From assembly GCA_001899445.1 (NCBI GenBank), contig MPOA01000006.1:434001-498000 (forward strand): a stretch of 64,000 nucleotides of DNA, given 5' to 3'. The position numbers and the translations under genes were made by a program. This DNA is from Candidatus Desulfopertinax cowenii. GTDB taxonomy: Bacteria; Bacillota; Desulfotomaculia; Desulfotomaculales; Desulforudaceae. Below, piece by piece: positions 8,288 to 15,887 of this stretch. The notes beneath the pieces were generated by a model that ran no database searches, was not told where the DNA came from, and was given only the letters and a program-made list of their open reading frames with translations. Positions within the stretch are counted from its first letter, which is position 1. Every line of letters begins with the position of its first letter.

Positions 8288-9130
8288 GTGCGCTCTGTAG
8301 ACGTGGCGACGATTACCAAGGTTGTGGCCAGGCTCTGCGAAGAGGCCAACTTTTACCTGGAGCAGAGCGTACACTCCGCCTTTCAACGAGCGTACGAGGA
8401 GGAAATTTCACCCCTTGGCCGGGACGTGCTGACCCAGATACTGGCCAACGCCGCCGTCGCCGCAGAAAAGAGACTACCCATCTGCCAGGATACGGGCATC
8501 GTACTGGTTCTGGTCGAACTGGGACAGGAGGTGCACGTGAGCGGAGGCAGTTTGTACGCGGCCATCAATCAGGGGGTGCGAGACGCTTACCAAAAATGTT
8601 ACCTGCGCAAATCAGTAGTCAACGATCCCATTGAACGGACCAATACAAAGGATAACACTCCGGCCGTGATTCACTGCCGGATCGTAGACGGGGATAAAAT
8701 GAGAATCTCGCTCATGCCCAAGAGCGCTGGGAGCGAAAATGTGAGCACGGTCAAGGTGCTCAACCCGGCCGACGGGTGGGAGGGAATTAAAAAATTCGTC
8801 CTGGAAACGATCGATCAGGCCGGCCCCAACCCCTGCCCCCCGCTGATCGTCGGCATCGGCATGGGCGGAACAATGGAAAAGGCGGCGTTATTGGCCAAAG
8901 AAGCTCTGTTTCGCCCGGTCGGGCAGAAAAATCCCACGGAAACAATAGCGCACCTGGAAGACGAATTGCTGGACGCCATCAACAAGCTGGGCATCGGGCC
9001 AATGGGCCGCGGGGGCAGGATCACGGCTCTAGCCGTACACATTGAAGTATTTCCGACGCACATGTCCTCTCTGCTGGTAGCGGTAAACCTGCTGTGCTGT
9101 GCCGCGCGCTACAAGACCGCAGAGATTTAG
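8288..9130 (+). CDS. fumA: Fumarate hydratase class I, alpha subunit
   Basis: This is the 4Fe-4S subunit of the two-gene fumarase, catalysing fumarate + water to malate. The family motifs CQDTG (near residue 60, a cluster Cys), KDNTPAVIH and GIGMGGTMEKAALLAK are present. The start is GTG 8288, with GGGAGG 8 bases upstream. It begins a five-gene run (fumarase alpha and beta, then frdC, frdA, frdB) with short gaps and overlaps, suggesting one transcription unit for malate-fumarate-succinate conversion. The TtdA tartrate dehydratase is a close relative, but the context with fumarate reductase supports fumarase. Confidence 0.93.
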   Translation: MRSVDVATITKVVARLCEEANFYLEQSVHSAFQRAYEEEISPLGRDVLTQILANAAVAAEKRLPICQDTGIVLVLVELGQEVHVSGGSLYAAINQGVRDAYQKCYLRKSVVNDPIERTNTKDNTPAVIHCRIVDGDKMRISLMPKSAGSENVSTVKVLNPADGWEGIKKFVLETIDQAGPNPCPPLIVGIGMGGTMEKAALLAKEALFRPVGQKNPTETIAHLEDELLDAINKLGIGPMGRGGRITALAVHIEVFPTHMSSLLVAVNLLCCAARYKTAEI

Positions 9131-9172
9131 CCTATTCTCGCCCGTGTTCATGCCAGCATTTGGAGGTGTGCC

Positions 9173-9733
9173 ATGCACGTAAAACAGGTTAACATTCCTC
9201 TGACTGACGAGGCAATCGCCGATCTGCGTATGGGCGATCACGTAGCTCTCAGCGGAAAACTGTTCACGGCCGGGGACGCGGCCCACAAGAAACTGGTGCA
9301 GTATATCGGCCAGGGAAGGCAGCTGCCCTTTAGCCTGGTGAACCAGGTTTTCTACTACGCGGTGGGAACACCCCCGCCCCCGGAACGCATTATTGGTTCG
9401 GCCGGCCCGACGACGGCGACCCGCTTGGATTGTTACACCCCGGCCCTGCTTGCCCAGGGGCTGAAGGGTGTAGTCGGGAAGGGCTACCGTTCCGCGGAGG
9501 TGGCCCAGGCCATGCGGGACCACCGGGCCGTCTATTTCGGCGCAGTTGGCGGCGTGGCGGCCATCCTCAGCCAATACGTAAAGCACGTACGCCTGGCGGC
9601 CTTTCCCGAATTGGGAGCTGAAGCCGTATACGAGTACACCGTCGTCGATTTCCCCGTGGTGGTAATCAACGACATCCACGGCGGAGATCTGCACCTGGAG
9701 GGCCGTAAAGTCTACGCGGTGACCCAGGACTGA
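9173..9733 (+). CDS. fumB: Fumarate hydratase class I, beta subunit
   Basis: This is the second subunit (186 aa) of the class I fumarase and forms part of the active site. The beta-family start pattern IPLTDEAIADLRMGDHVALSG and the core GSAGPTTATRLD are clear, as is the VINDIHGGDL region near the C-terminus. GGAGGTG lies just upstream of the ATG. It follows the alpha subunit by 42 bases and its stop touches the start of the next reading frame. The symbol is positional only; in two-subunit fumarases alpha and beta correspond to the halves of E. coli FumA. Confidence 0.92.
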   Translation: MHVKQVNIPLTDEAIADLRMGDHVALSGKLFTAGDAAHKKLVQYIGQGRQLPFSLVNQVFYYAVGTPPPPERIIGSAGPTTATRLDCYTPALLAQGLKGVVGKGYRSAEVAQAMRDHRAVYFGAVGGVAAILSQYVKHVRLAAFPELGAEAVYEYTVVDFPVVVINDIHGGDLHLEGRKVYAVTQD

Positions 9734-9795
9734 TGAGAATTGTTTTGGTAGCATGGACGTCTACCAGGTTTGCGGAAAGACTGGAGGTAAGACGG

Positions 9796-10437
9796 GTGCC
9801 GGATAAGCCGGAAGCTCTAGGCCCAAACCCCAGGGTGGATCTGTACTTGGAACTCGCCGGGCTGGTCAGCGGTCTCCTGCTGGTGACCTTCCTTTGGGTC
9901 CATGCCTTCCTGAACGCTACGGTCATTCTGGGCGCCCCCGTATTCGACGGTATGGCCCGGTTCCTCGAAAGGTATTACCTGTCACCAGTGGGCATTGGAC
10001 TGGGACTGCTGGTCGGCCTGATCCACGTGCTCAGCGTCGCCCGTAGAATTCCGACCGGTTACCGGGAACAGCGGTCGCTCTGGCGCGTCGCCCGCAAGCT
10101 GCGGCACGCCGACACGTACGCCTGGATCCTCCAGGTAATTACCGGCCTGATCATCCTGGTGCTGGCTTCCACCCATATCTGGGTCGTGCTCGCCGACTGG
10201 CCCCTCCAAGCCGCAAAGAGCGCCTTCCGCGTTCAGACAAACTACCTTTCGTTTTACATCATTCTGTTACTGGTCGCGGAGTACCACGCCGGTGCCGGTA
10301 TTTACCGCCAGTTCGTCAAATGGGGCTGGTTCCGGCGCCGTTCCGTGGCTCTCGCCGTAGGCACGGCCGTCGCCCTCATCCTGACCGTCAACCTGGGCGG
10401 CCTGTGGGCGTTTCACCAATTGGGGGTAGCCAGGTGA
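9796..10437 (+). CDS. frdC: Fumarate reductase / succinate dehydrogenase cytochrome b subunit
   Basis: This integral membrane anchor binds haem and exchanges electrons between menaquinone and FrdAB. About five hydrophobic helices are seen over 213 aa. Histidines are positioned as in diheme Wolinella-type FrdC: LWVHAF, GLIHVLS, RHADTYAW, STHIWVV and EYHAG. The GTG at 9796, with GGAGG 8 bases upstream, is preferred over the ATG at 9733, which has no ribosome-binding site and would add 21 residues with no counterpart. It overlaps the frdA start by 4 bases (GTGA). The order C-A-B matches epsilonproteobacterial and Firmicute fumarate reductase operons. Confidence 0.9.
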   Translation: MPDKPEALGPNPRVDLYLELAGLVSGLLLVTFLWVHAFLNATVILGAPVFDGMARFLERYYLSPVGIGLGLLVGLIHVLSVARRIPTGYREQRSLWRVARKLRHADTYAWILQVITGLIILVLASTHIWVVLADWPLQAAKSAFRVQTNYLSFYIILLLVAEYHAGAGIYRQFVKWGWFRRRSVALAVGTAVALILTVNLGGLWAFHQLGVAR

Positions 10438-12221
10438 GTTCCTATCGGATCCACGTTACCGACGCCCTGATCATCGGGGCCGGGTTGGCCGGGGAACGTA
10501 CGGCGATCGAATTGGCCGCCCGGGGGTTGGAGGCGGTCATCCTCAGCCTAGTTCCTCCCCGGCGCTCCCACAGCACCGCGGCGCAGGGCGGCCTGCAGGC
10601 CGCCCTGGGGAATTGCGCCCAGGGTCGGGGAGACAGCCCGGACGTCCACTTCAAAGATACGGTGAAAGGCGCGGATTGGGGCTGTGACCAGAACGTGGTC
10701 CGCCTGTTCGTCAATACAGCGCCCGCGGCCGTGCGCCAGACGGCGCGCTGGGGCGTGCCCTGGAGCCGCATCACGGCCGGTAAGCGCCGGATGCCCGACC
10801 TTAGCGTGGTGGAGGAATCAGAAGCCAGCGCCGGACTGATCACCGCCAAGAAGTTCGCCGGCACCACCAAGTGGCGGACCTGTTACGCCGCCGAGGGCAC
10901 CGGGCACGCCTTGCAGTACGCCCTTGACGGCATGGTGCTCAGCCTAGGCGTCACCGTTCACGACCGCATCGAAGCCATCGCGCTCATCCACGACGGCCGG
11001 AGGTGCCTAGGCGCCGTGGCCCGCTGCTTGCGCACCGGCGACCTGAGGGCCTACCTGGCCAGGGCCACCGTCATCGCCACCGGTGGCTGCGGGCGCATCT
11101 ACGGCCTGTCCACCAACTCCGTGATCAACGAGGGCACGGGGCTGTTCCTGGCCCTGGACACCGGCCTGGCCTGCCTGGGTAACATGGAGGCCGTGCAATT
11201 CCACCCCAAGACTATGCCCCCCACGTGGATACCGGTCAGCGAGGGAGGCGGTGGCTACATTTTGGACCGCAACCTGGACTACTTCATGCCTTACTATCAG
11301 CCGAAAAACAAGAAAGTGCCCTACCGGGATGTTATCGCCCGTCACATGCAGGAACGCATCCGCGCGGGCTTGGGTGTGGACGGCCCGCACGGACCCCACC
11401 TCTGGCTGGACATCCGCCACCTGGGAGCGACGCACATCGAGCGGCATCTGCAGAACCTGGCGGTGTTCTGCCGGGATTTCGGGGGGATCGACCCGGTAAG
11501 AGAACTGATTCCGGTGCGTCCCGCCCAACACTACGTCATGGGCGGGGTGAGAACCAATATCGATGGCGCGGTGTATGGCCTGGAGGGGCTGTTCGCCGTG
11601 GGCGAGGCCGCGTGCTGGGATCTGCACGGGTTCAACCGCCTCGGCGGAAATTCCCTGGCCGAAACCATCGTGGCCGGCATGGTAGTCGGCAGGAAAGTGG
11701 CCGAGTTCGCCCTGGGGCATTCCCTGCAATACTCGTCCAGACTGGTCGGGGAACACCTGGCCGCCCAGGAATACCGACTCCGCAGCCTTATTGCCGGGAA
11801 AAACGGGTGCGAAAACTGTTACGAGTTGAAGAAACGTATGCAGAGGATCATGATGGAATACGTAGGCATCTTCCGGACCGGCACCGGGCTGCGGAAGGCC
11901 ATGGCCGAACTCCAGGAGTTGCATCAACGGGCGCAACAGGTGAGGCTTGTTTCTAACAGTCGCGGGGCTAACCCGGAACTGGAGGCCGCTCTGCGTCTCC
12001 CGGGTATGGTTCGCTTAGCCCTGTGCATCACCTGCGGAGCGCTGGCCCGGACCGAAAGCCGGGGCAGCCACTACCGGGAAGACTTTCCAAATCGCGACGA
12101 CATCAACTGGCTGAACCGTACCCTGGCCTACTGGCCACCCGGGGCCGAACTCCCGGTCCTGAAATACGAACCCGTAACCATTACGGAACTGCCGCCCGGG
12201 GAACGCACCGCTTCCGCCTGA
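10434..12221 (+). CDS. frdA: Fumarate reductase / succinate dehydrogenase flavoprotein subunit
   Basis: This catalytic subunit carries covalent FAD and interconverts fumarate and succinate on the cytoplasmic face. The protein has 595 aa. The N-terminal dinucleotide fold reads ALIIGAGLAGERTAIE. HSTAAQGG near residue 45 holds the His that binds FAD. GCGRIYGLSTNS and the substrate-binding RPAQHYVMGG region are present, as is the C-terminal Arg-rich helical domain. The start GTG 10434 overlaps the frdC stop as GTGA, indicating translational coupling. Direction of reaction cannot be told from sequence; the neighbouring hydrogenase and low-potential modules make fumarate reduction plausible. Confidence 0.94.
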   Translation: MSSYRIHVTDALIIGAGLAGERTAIELAARGLEAVILSLVPPRRSHSTAAQGGLQAALGNCAQGRGDSPDVHFKDTVKGADWGCDQNVVRLFVNTAPAAVRQTARWGVPWSRITAGKRRMPDLSVVEESEASAGLITAKKFAGTTKWRTCYAAEGTGHALQYALDGMVLSLGVTVHDRIEAIALIHDGRRCLGAVARCLRTGDLRAYLARATVIATGGCGRIYGLSTNSVINEGTGLFLALDTGLACLGNMEAVQFHPKTMPPTWIPVSEGGGGYILDRNLDYFMPYYQPKNKKVPYRDVIARHMQERIRAGLGVDGPHGPHLWLDIRHLGATHIERHLQNLAVFCRDFGGIDPVRELIPVRPAQHYVMGGVRTNIDGAVYGLEGLFAVGEAACWDLHGFNRLGGNSLAETIVAGMVVGRKVAEFALGHSLQYSSRLVGEHLAAQEYRLRSLIAGKNGCENCYELKKRMQRIMMEYVGIFRTGTGLRKAMAELQELHQRAQQVRLVSNSRGANPELEAALRLPGMVRLALCITCGALARTESRGSHYREDFPNRDDINWLNRTLAYWPPGAELPVLKYEPVTITELPPGERTASA

Positions 12222-12287
12222 ACGTCGAATTACTGTCCCCGGGAAAACGCACCGGCGAGTTTGGTGAGCAGGATGCTAAGGAGTGAA

Positions 12288-13040
12288 ATGATGGGCCGCC
12301 GCCTTACTTTCGATATTTTCCGCTACAATCCATCGGTACCCGGGTCCACCCCGCGGATACAAACCTTCCAGCTCGAAGAAACGCCGGGGATGAACCTCTT
12401 TGTGGCCCTGACCAGGCTTCGCGAAGAACAAGACCCGTCCCTCAAGTTTGACTTTGTCTGCCGGATGGCCCTTTGCGGTTCCTGCGGCATGCTCATCAAC
12501 GGGCGGCCCAGACTGGCCTGCAAGACCTTCACCAGGGATCTTCCCGCTCAAATCAATCTGTTTCCACTGCCCGTCTTCAAGCTCCTCGGGGACCTCTCGG
12601 TGGATACCGGAACGTGGTTCCGGAATCTTGCCCTGAAAACCGGGGCCTGGCTGCATACCTCCCGGGCCTTTGAACATGACGCCCGGGAGGAACGCATGGA
12701 TAACGAAACGGCACTGAGGATCTACGAGGCTGAACGGTGTATCGAGTGCGGCTGCTGCCTTGCAGCCTGCGCCAAGGTACACCTCCAGAAAGAGTTCATA
12801 GGAGCGGCGGGCATCAACCGTCTGGTCCGCTTCATGCTGGACCCGCGGGACGAGCGCGGCGTAGCGCAGTATTTTGAAGTGCTGGGTTCGGAAAACGGGA
12901 TTTATGGCTGTATGGGCCTGATGGGCTGCGAGGACAACTGTCCCAAGGACCTGCCCCTGCAACTTCAGCTGGCCTACATCCGTCGGCGTTTGGCCGCGAC
13001 CGGTGTTTCCCGCTCCCAGACTCGCCAGGGAAAAGGATGA
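12288..13040 (+). CDS. frdB: Fumarate reductase / succinate dehydrogenase iron-sulfur subunit
   Basis: This subunit wires the flavin to the haem subunit through three Fe-S clusters. The [2Fe-2S] ligands are in CRMALCGSCG with a later LAC. The [4Fe-4S] ligands are in CIECGCCLAAC. The third set is in CMGLMGCEDNCPKDL. AAGGAG lies 4 bases before ATG 12288, which is followed by a second ATG. Its last 67 bases overlap the 3' end of the convergent cdaA gene, so no terminator is seen between them. It closes the fum-frd transcription unit. Confidence 0.93.
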   Translation: MMGRRLTFDIFRYNPSVPGSTPRIQTFQLEETPGMNLFVALTRLREEQDPSLKFDFVCRMALCGSCGMLINGRPRLACKTFTRDLPAQINLFPLPVFKLLGDLSVDTGTWFRNLALKTGAWLHTSRAFEHDAREERMDNETALRIYEAERCIECGCCLAACAKVHLQKEFIGAAGINRLVRFMLDPRDERGVAQYFEVLGSENGIYGCMGLMGCEDNCPKDLPLQLQLAYIRRRLAATGVSRSQTRQGKG

Positions 13041-13801
13041 AAGGGAGGCTCATTGGCCAGCCGCGCCTCCAAAAGCGCCGTCAGCGCGCCGGCGTCCAGG
13101 TAGTGGGTGAGGGCACCTTCCTCGGCCACCGAAATGGTCCCGGTCTCCTCGGAAACAATCAGCACCACCGCGTCGGACTGTTCGCTCAGCCCCACCCCGG
13201 CCCGGTGACGGGTCCCCAGCTCCCGGGAGAGTTCTTTGTTCCGGCTCAACGGCAGGTAGCAGCCCGCGGCCAACACCCGGTGTCCCTTGATGATCACCGC
13301 CCCGTCGTGCAGGGGCGTGTTTTTCTGAAATACCTGCAGCAACAAGGCCCGGGACACCAGGGCATCCAGCTTGGTACCGGTATCTACGTATTCTCTCAGT
13401 CCAACTTCCCGTTCAATGACGATCAGCGCACCCAGACGGTCCCGGGAAAGAGTTTCCACGGCCCCGGTTATCTCGCCCACCAGCGCCTTAAGCTGCACGT
13501 TCCCCTGCACCAGCCGGCCGAACGGACGGCCCCGGCCCAGCTTTTCCAGCATCGAGCGCAGTTCAGGCCAAAAAATCACCGGCAGGGCCACAAAAGCCAT
13601 GGTCCAGACCTTGTCCAGCATCCACTCCAGGATGGGCAATTCCAGCAACTCAACCACCGCCGTAAGCGCGGCCAGGACCGCCAGGCCCTTGAGCAGCGCC
13701 ACGGCCCGGGTGCCGCGCAAGGTGGTAAAAATCTTGTAGACAATCAGGAGAATCAAAATCCCGTCCAGCGTGTGGATCGCCAGCGGGGGCAGGTTAAGCA
13801 G
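12974..13801 (-). CDS. cdaA: Diadenylate cyclase CdaA (c-di-AMP synthase)
   Basis: This membrane-bound enzyme makes cyclic di-AMP from two ATP. Three N-terminal membrane helices precede the DAC domain, with the signature motifs DGA (in TPLHDGAVII) and RHR (in GTRHRAGVG). An ordinary start exists only at TTG 13756, which truncates the first helix. Family homology extends upstream (LDGILILLIVYKI preceded by LPPLAIHT), where the only start-like codon with a good ribosome-binding site (AAGGGGTG) is CTG 13801, just after an in-frame TGA. I therefore favour CTG. The usual partners cdaR and glmM do not adjoin. The 3' end overlaps frdB on the other strand. Confidence 0.9.
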   Translation of the reverse strand: MLNLPPLAIHTLDGILILLIVYKIFTTLRGTRAVALLKGLAVLAALTAVVELLELPILEWMLDKVWTMAFVALPVIFWPELRSMLEKLGRGRPFGRLVQGNVQLKALVGEITGAVETLSRDRLGALIVIEREVGLREYVDTGTKLDALVSRALLLQVFQKNTPLHDGAVIIKGHRVLAAGCYLPLSRNKELSRELGTRHRAGVGLSEQSDAVVLIVSEETGTISVAEEGALTHYLDAGALTALLEARLANEPPFHPFPWRVWERETPVAAKRRRM

Positions 13802-13926
13802 AGCGGTTCACCCCTTCCGTCCGCATTCCTGGAGCAATTCGACGAGCGGCTCGGCATTTCCTCCGTAACCCAAAGGGGCAACCCCTTCCGCTGACGTAGA
13901 AATATCTGCAAAACAAGCACCAGGGG

Positions 13927-13956
13927 TTGACTTATACTCCAGATATTTGGTAGGGT
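13927..13956 (+). promoter_or_regulatory. Sigma-A-type promoter for the small membrane protein gene
   Basis: TTGACT, an 18-base spacer and TAGGGT lie about 60 bases upstream of the start at 14016. The -35 match is good and the -10 is weak. Confidence 0.4.
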
Positions 13957-14015
13957 AACTAAAGAGACTGTGGTTGTACGGGTAATCATAATATCCACGA
14001 GGAGAGGTGAAAAGC

Positions 14016-14270
14016 TTGTCGCACCATCACGAGGATTCCACGGTGCCGCGGTTCGGCAAGGCCGACATTCAGTTCCGGGAAATGGTCTATGTCTGGCTGT
14101 TCGGGCTTATTGCGGCTGGCTCGGTCATGTTTTCATACCTCTATTTTAATTCGCTCGAAGATTTCGCGGCGCCTCCATTTATGCTCGCCATGCTGGTGGG
14201 CATCGGTGTTCTTTTAGTCCTGTCCGCGGGTAATCTGATCATCAGGTGGCTGTTTTCCCTGGATGATTAG
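14016..14270 (+). CDS. Small two-helix membrane protein, unknown function
   Basis: This 84-residue protein begins with a polar His/Glu-rich segment (SHHHEDS), then two hydrophobic helices at about residues 26-44 and 55-75, and ends LFSLDD. I do not recognise a family. TTG 14016 is preferred because AGAGG lies 8 bases upstream; GTG 14007 is too close to its Shine-Dalgarno. It stands alone with its own promoter and a strong terminator. Confidence 0.7.
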   Translation: MSHHHEDSTVPRFGKADIQFREMVYVWLFGLIAAGSVMFSYLYFNSLEDFAAPPFMLAMLVGIGVLLVLSAGNLIIRWLFSLDD

Positions 14271-14294
14271 AAACTGCCCTTGGTTTGGGCGGAC

Positions 14295-14319
14295 AAAAAC
14301 CCCGAATTCGGGGTTTTTT
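14295..14319. terminator. Bidirectional terminator
   Basis: The perfect palindrome AAAAACCCCGAATTCGGGG is followed by a T-run. The A-run on one side and T-run on the other suit both the plus-strand small gene and the minus-strand germination operon. Confidence 0.85.
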
Positions 14320-14349
14320 CCTTATTGGGATGACGTTTTTCAACGGCCT

Positions 14350-14520
14350 CTATGGTGCGGTGGCCCAGACCACGATTGGCGCCAGCACGACCGCGCCGGC
14401 CAGAACGAAGGTCCCCACCGCGCCCCGCCGGTTCCCCTGCCGCAGCGCCCACAAGCCGTAGCTGGCCGTATGCATGGCAATCATAACCACAATCAACAGG
14501 ATCAGTCCCCTAAAAAACAA
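14350..14520 (-). CDS. Small membrane protein at the end of the germination operon
   Basis: A 56-residue frame starts at TTG 14520, with GGAGG 10 bases upstream. It encodes two hydrophobic helices (about residues 3-18 and 35-52) joined by a basic turn, RQGNRRGA. It lies 37 bases after gerC on the same strand and before the terminator. Small two-helix proteins next to ger operons occur in related Firmicutes, but I cannot name the family. The frame stays open upstream into gerC, so the start rests on the ribosome-binding site. Confidence 0.6.
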   Translation of the reverse strand: MFFRGLILLIVVMIAMHTASYGLWALRQGNRRGAVGTFVLAGAVVLAPIVVWATAP

Positions 14521-14557
14521 AGCAAGACCGCCTCCGCTTCTGGTATTTATTTGACGC

Positions 14558-15790
14558 CTAACGCCCAGGAACCGTTTCCCGTAGCAAGCCGATCTGGCGG
14601 ACCTGGAAATCGAAGTCGATGCTGACCGCGGCTTCCGGAAACTTCTCGTCCCAGGCGAAATCCTCCCATGCCTGCCAGGTCGGGAACAGCCGCTTGGCGT
14701 GGTACCCCAGCGCGAAGAAATCGGCACCGAATTCGTTCTGCGCCTTGTCCAGGGCGGCCCGGGCGTCCTTCCGGAGGTTCTCCTCCACCGCCCGTTCCAC
14801 CTGTCGCAACCGCTCCGGCCGCTCGTAGTGCTCGCCGCTCTGGATGAAGATGATGTTCCCCTCCAGCAGAACCCGGGCCGTCACCCGGGGCAGTCCGTCC
14901 TCCCCGATCCGGACGTCCACCTCCGGCTGCTGGCGCGGGAAGATCTGCACGATGATAAATTGACCGGGATGCAGCGGATCCGGCACCACCTTGATGGTCT
15001 CTCGGAAGGTGCCCCGGACCATTTTCATGATGGCGGTCTCGTCGCCGTTCAGGACCCCGACCATTCGTCCGTTCCTGATCACGGCGGCGCCCATGATGTC
15101 CACCTGCGGTCCGCCCCGCCGGGGAATGGTCCCGGCCTTGTAACTCCCCTGGGACTTGGGGGTAGGGTCAGGCGGACCCCCTTCATCCCGCCTTACTCCG
15201 ACCAGGATAACGCCGGCCGCGGCCCCGGGCGACTTATTGTCGATATTAACGTTCAGAAATCCGTTCCGGGGAATGAACCCGGTGGTGTCCCAAGCCCCGG
15301 TATGCAACTCCCAATATTTTCCGGGGTTTGTTTCCAGCACTGGCTCGGCCGCCCGCAGCACTTCCTCGGCCCGGCCGTTGGCCACCAGCACCTGGGTGGT
15401 CGGCCGAAACTCCCGGAAACGAACCAGGGGCGCCAGGTGTCTGCTGAAATCGGTCTCGGCCAGTTCCCGGCCGAAGATCACCACCTTGGTGTGGGACAGG
15501 TCAATGCGGCGGTTCACCCAGGCATGCGTCAGTTCGGTCGCCGCCAGGAGGCTGGGCACGTCCATGGAGACCGTGAGCGCCGTCCGTTCCGTCCCGCCGG
15601 CACCCCCGCCCCCGGCCCCGGCGATGTTGGCGGCCACGGCGATCTGCAGAGTTACCGTGAGGAGGTTTTCCCGCCCCCGGTCCAGGCCGAGCGCGACCAC
15701 CCAGGCCACTTCGTCCGGTTCCTGGTAGTCCCAACAGCCGGCCAGGAAAAGCGCGGTCAGCAGCAGAAAGCCCAGCTTCAGCAGACGCAT
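14558..15790 (-). CDS. gerC: Spore germination receptor lipoprotein, Ger(x)C family
   Basis: This is the lipoprotein subunit of a nutrient germinant receptor in the spore inner membrane. The start is ATG 15790 with GGGAGG upstream. A signal peptide ends in lipobox LAGC with the lipidated Cys at residue 19, followed by CWDYQEPDEVAWVVALGLD, the family's N-terminal signature. The length of 410 aa is typical. A glycine-rich insert (AGAGGGGAGG) lies near residue 65. It is the third gene of a minus-strand gerB-gerA-gerC run; the more common order is A-B-C or A-C-B. Confidence 0.9.
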   Translation of the reverse strand: MRLLKLGFLLLTALFLAGCWDYQEPDEVAWVVALGLDRGRENLLTVTLQIAVAANIAGAGGGGAGGTERTALTVSMDVPSLLAATELTHAWVNRRIDLSHTKVVIFGRELAETDFSRHLAPLVRFREFRPTTQVLVANGRAEEVLRAAEPVLETNPGKYWELHTGAWDTTGFIPRNGFLNVNIDNKSPGAAAGVILVGVRRDEGGPPDPTPKSQGSYKAGTIPRRGGPQVDIMGAAVIRNGRMVGVLNGDETAIMKMVRGTFRETIKVVPDPLHPGQFIIVQIFPRQQPEVDVRIGEDGLPRVTARVLLEGNIIFIQSGEHYERPERLRQVERAVEENLRKDARAALDKAQNEFGADFFALGYHAKRLFPTWQAWEDFAWDEKFPEAAVSIDFDFQVRQIGLLRETVPGR

Positions 15791-15887
15791 CACCGCACCT
15801 CCCTCATCTCTTGCTCCCACCGGATTCTTGGAGCGTCAGGCATGGAATCTGCCTCTTGGGGTGCCTTCCTCCCTTGGCGCCACCGAA

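Noticed and set aside
12974-13894. Long plus-strand open frame opposite cdaA, and many similar long frames opposite groEL, ppdK, frdA and the glutamine synthetase genes
   Set aside because: These mirror strongly supported genes in a GC-rich genome, where antisense frames stay open by chance; none shows a family motif or a ribosome-binding site.
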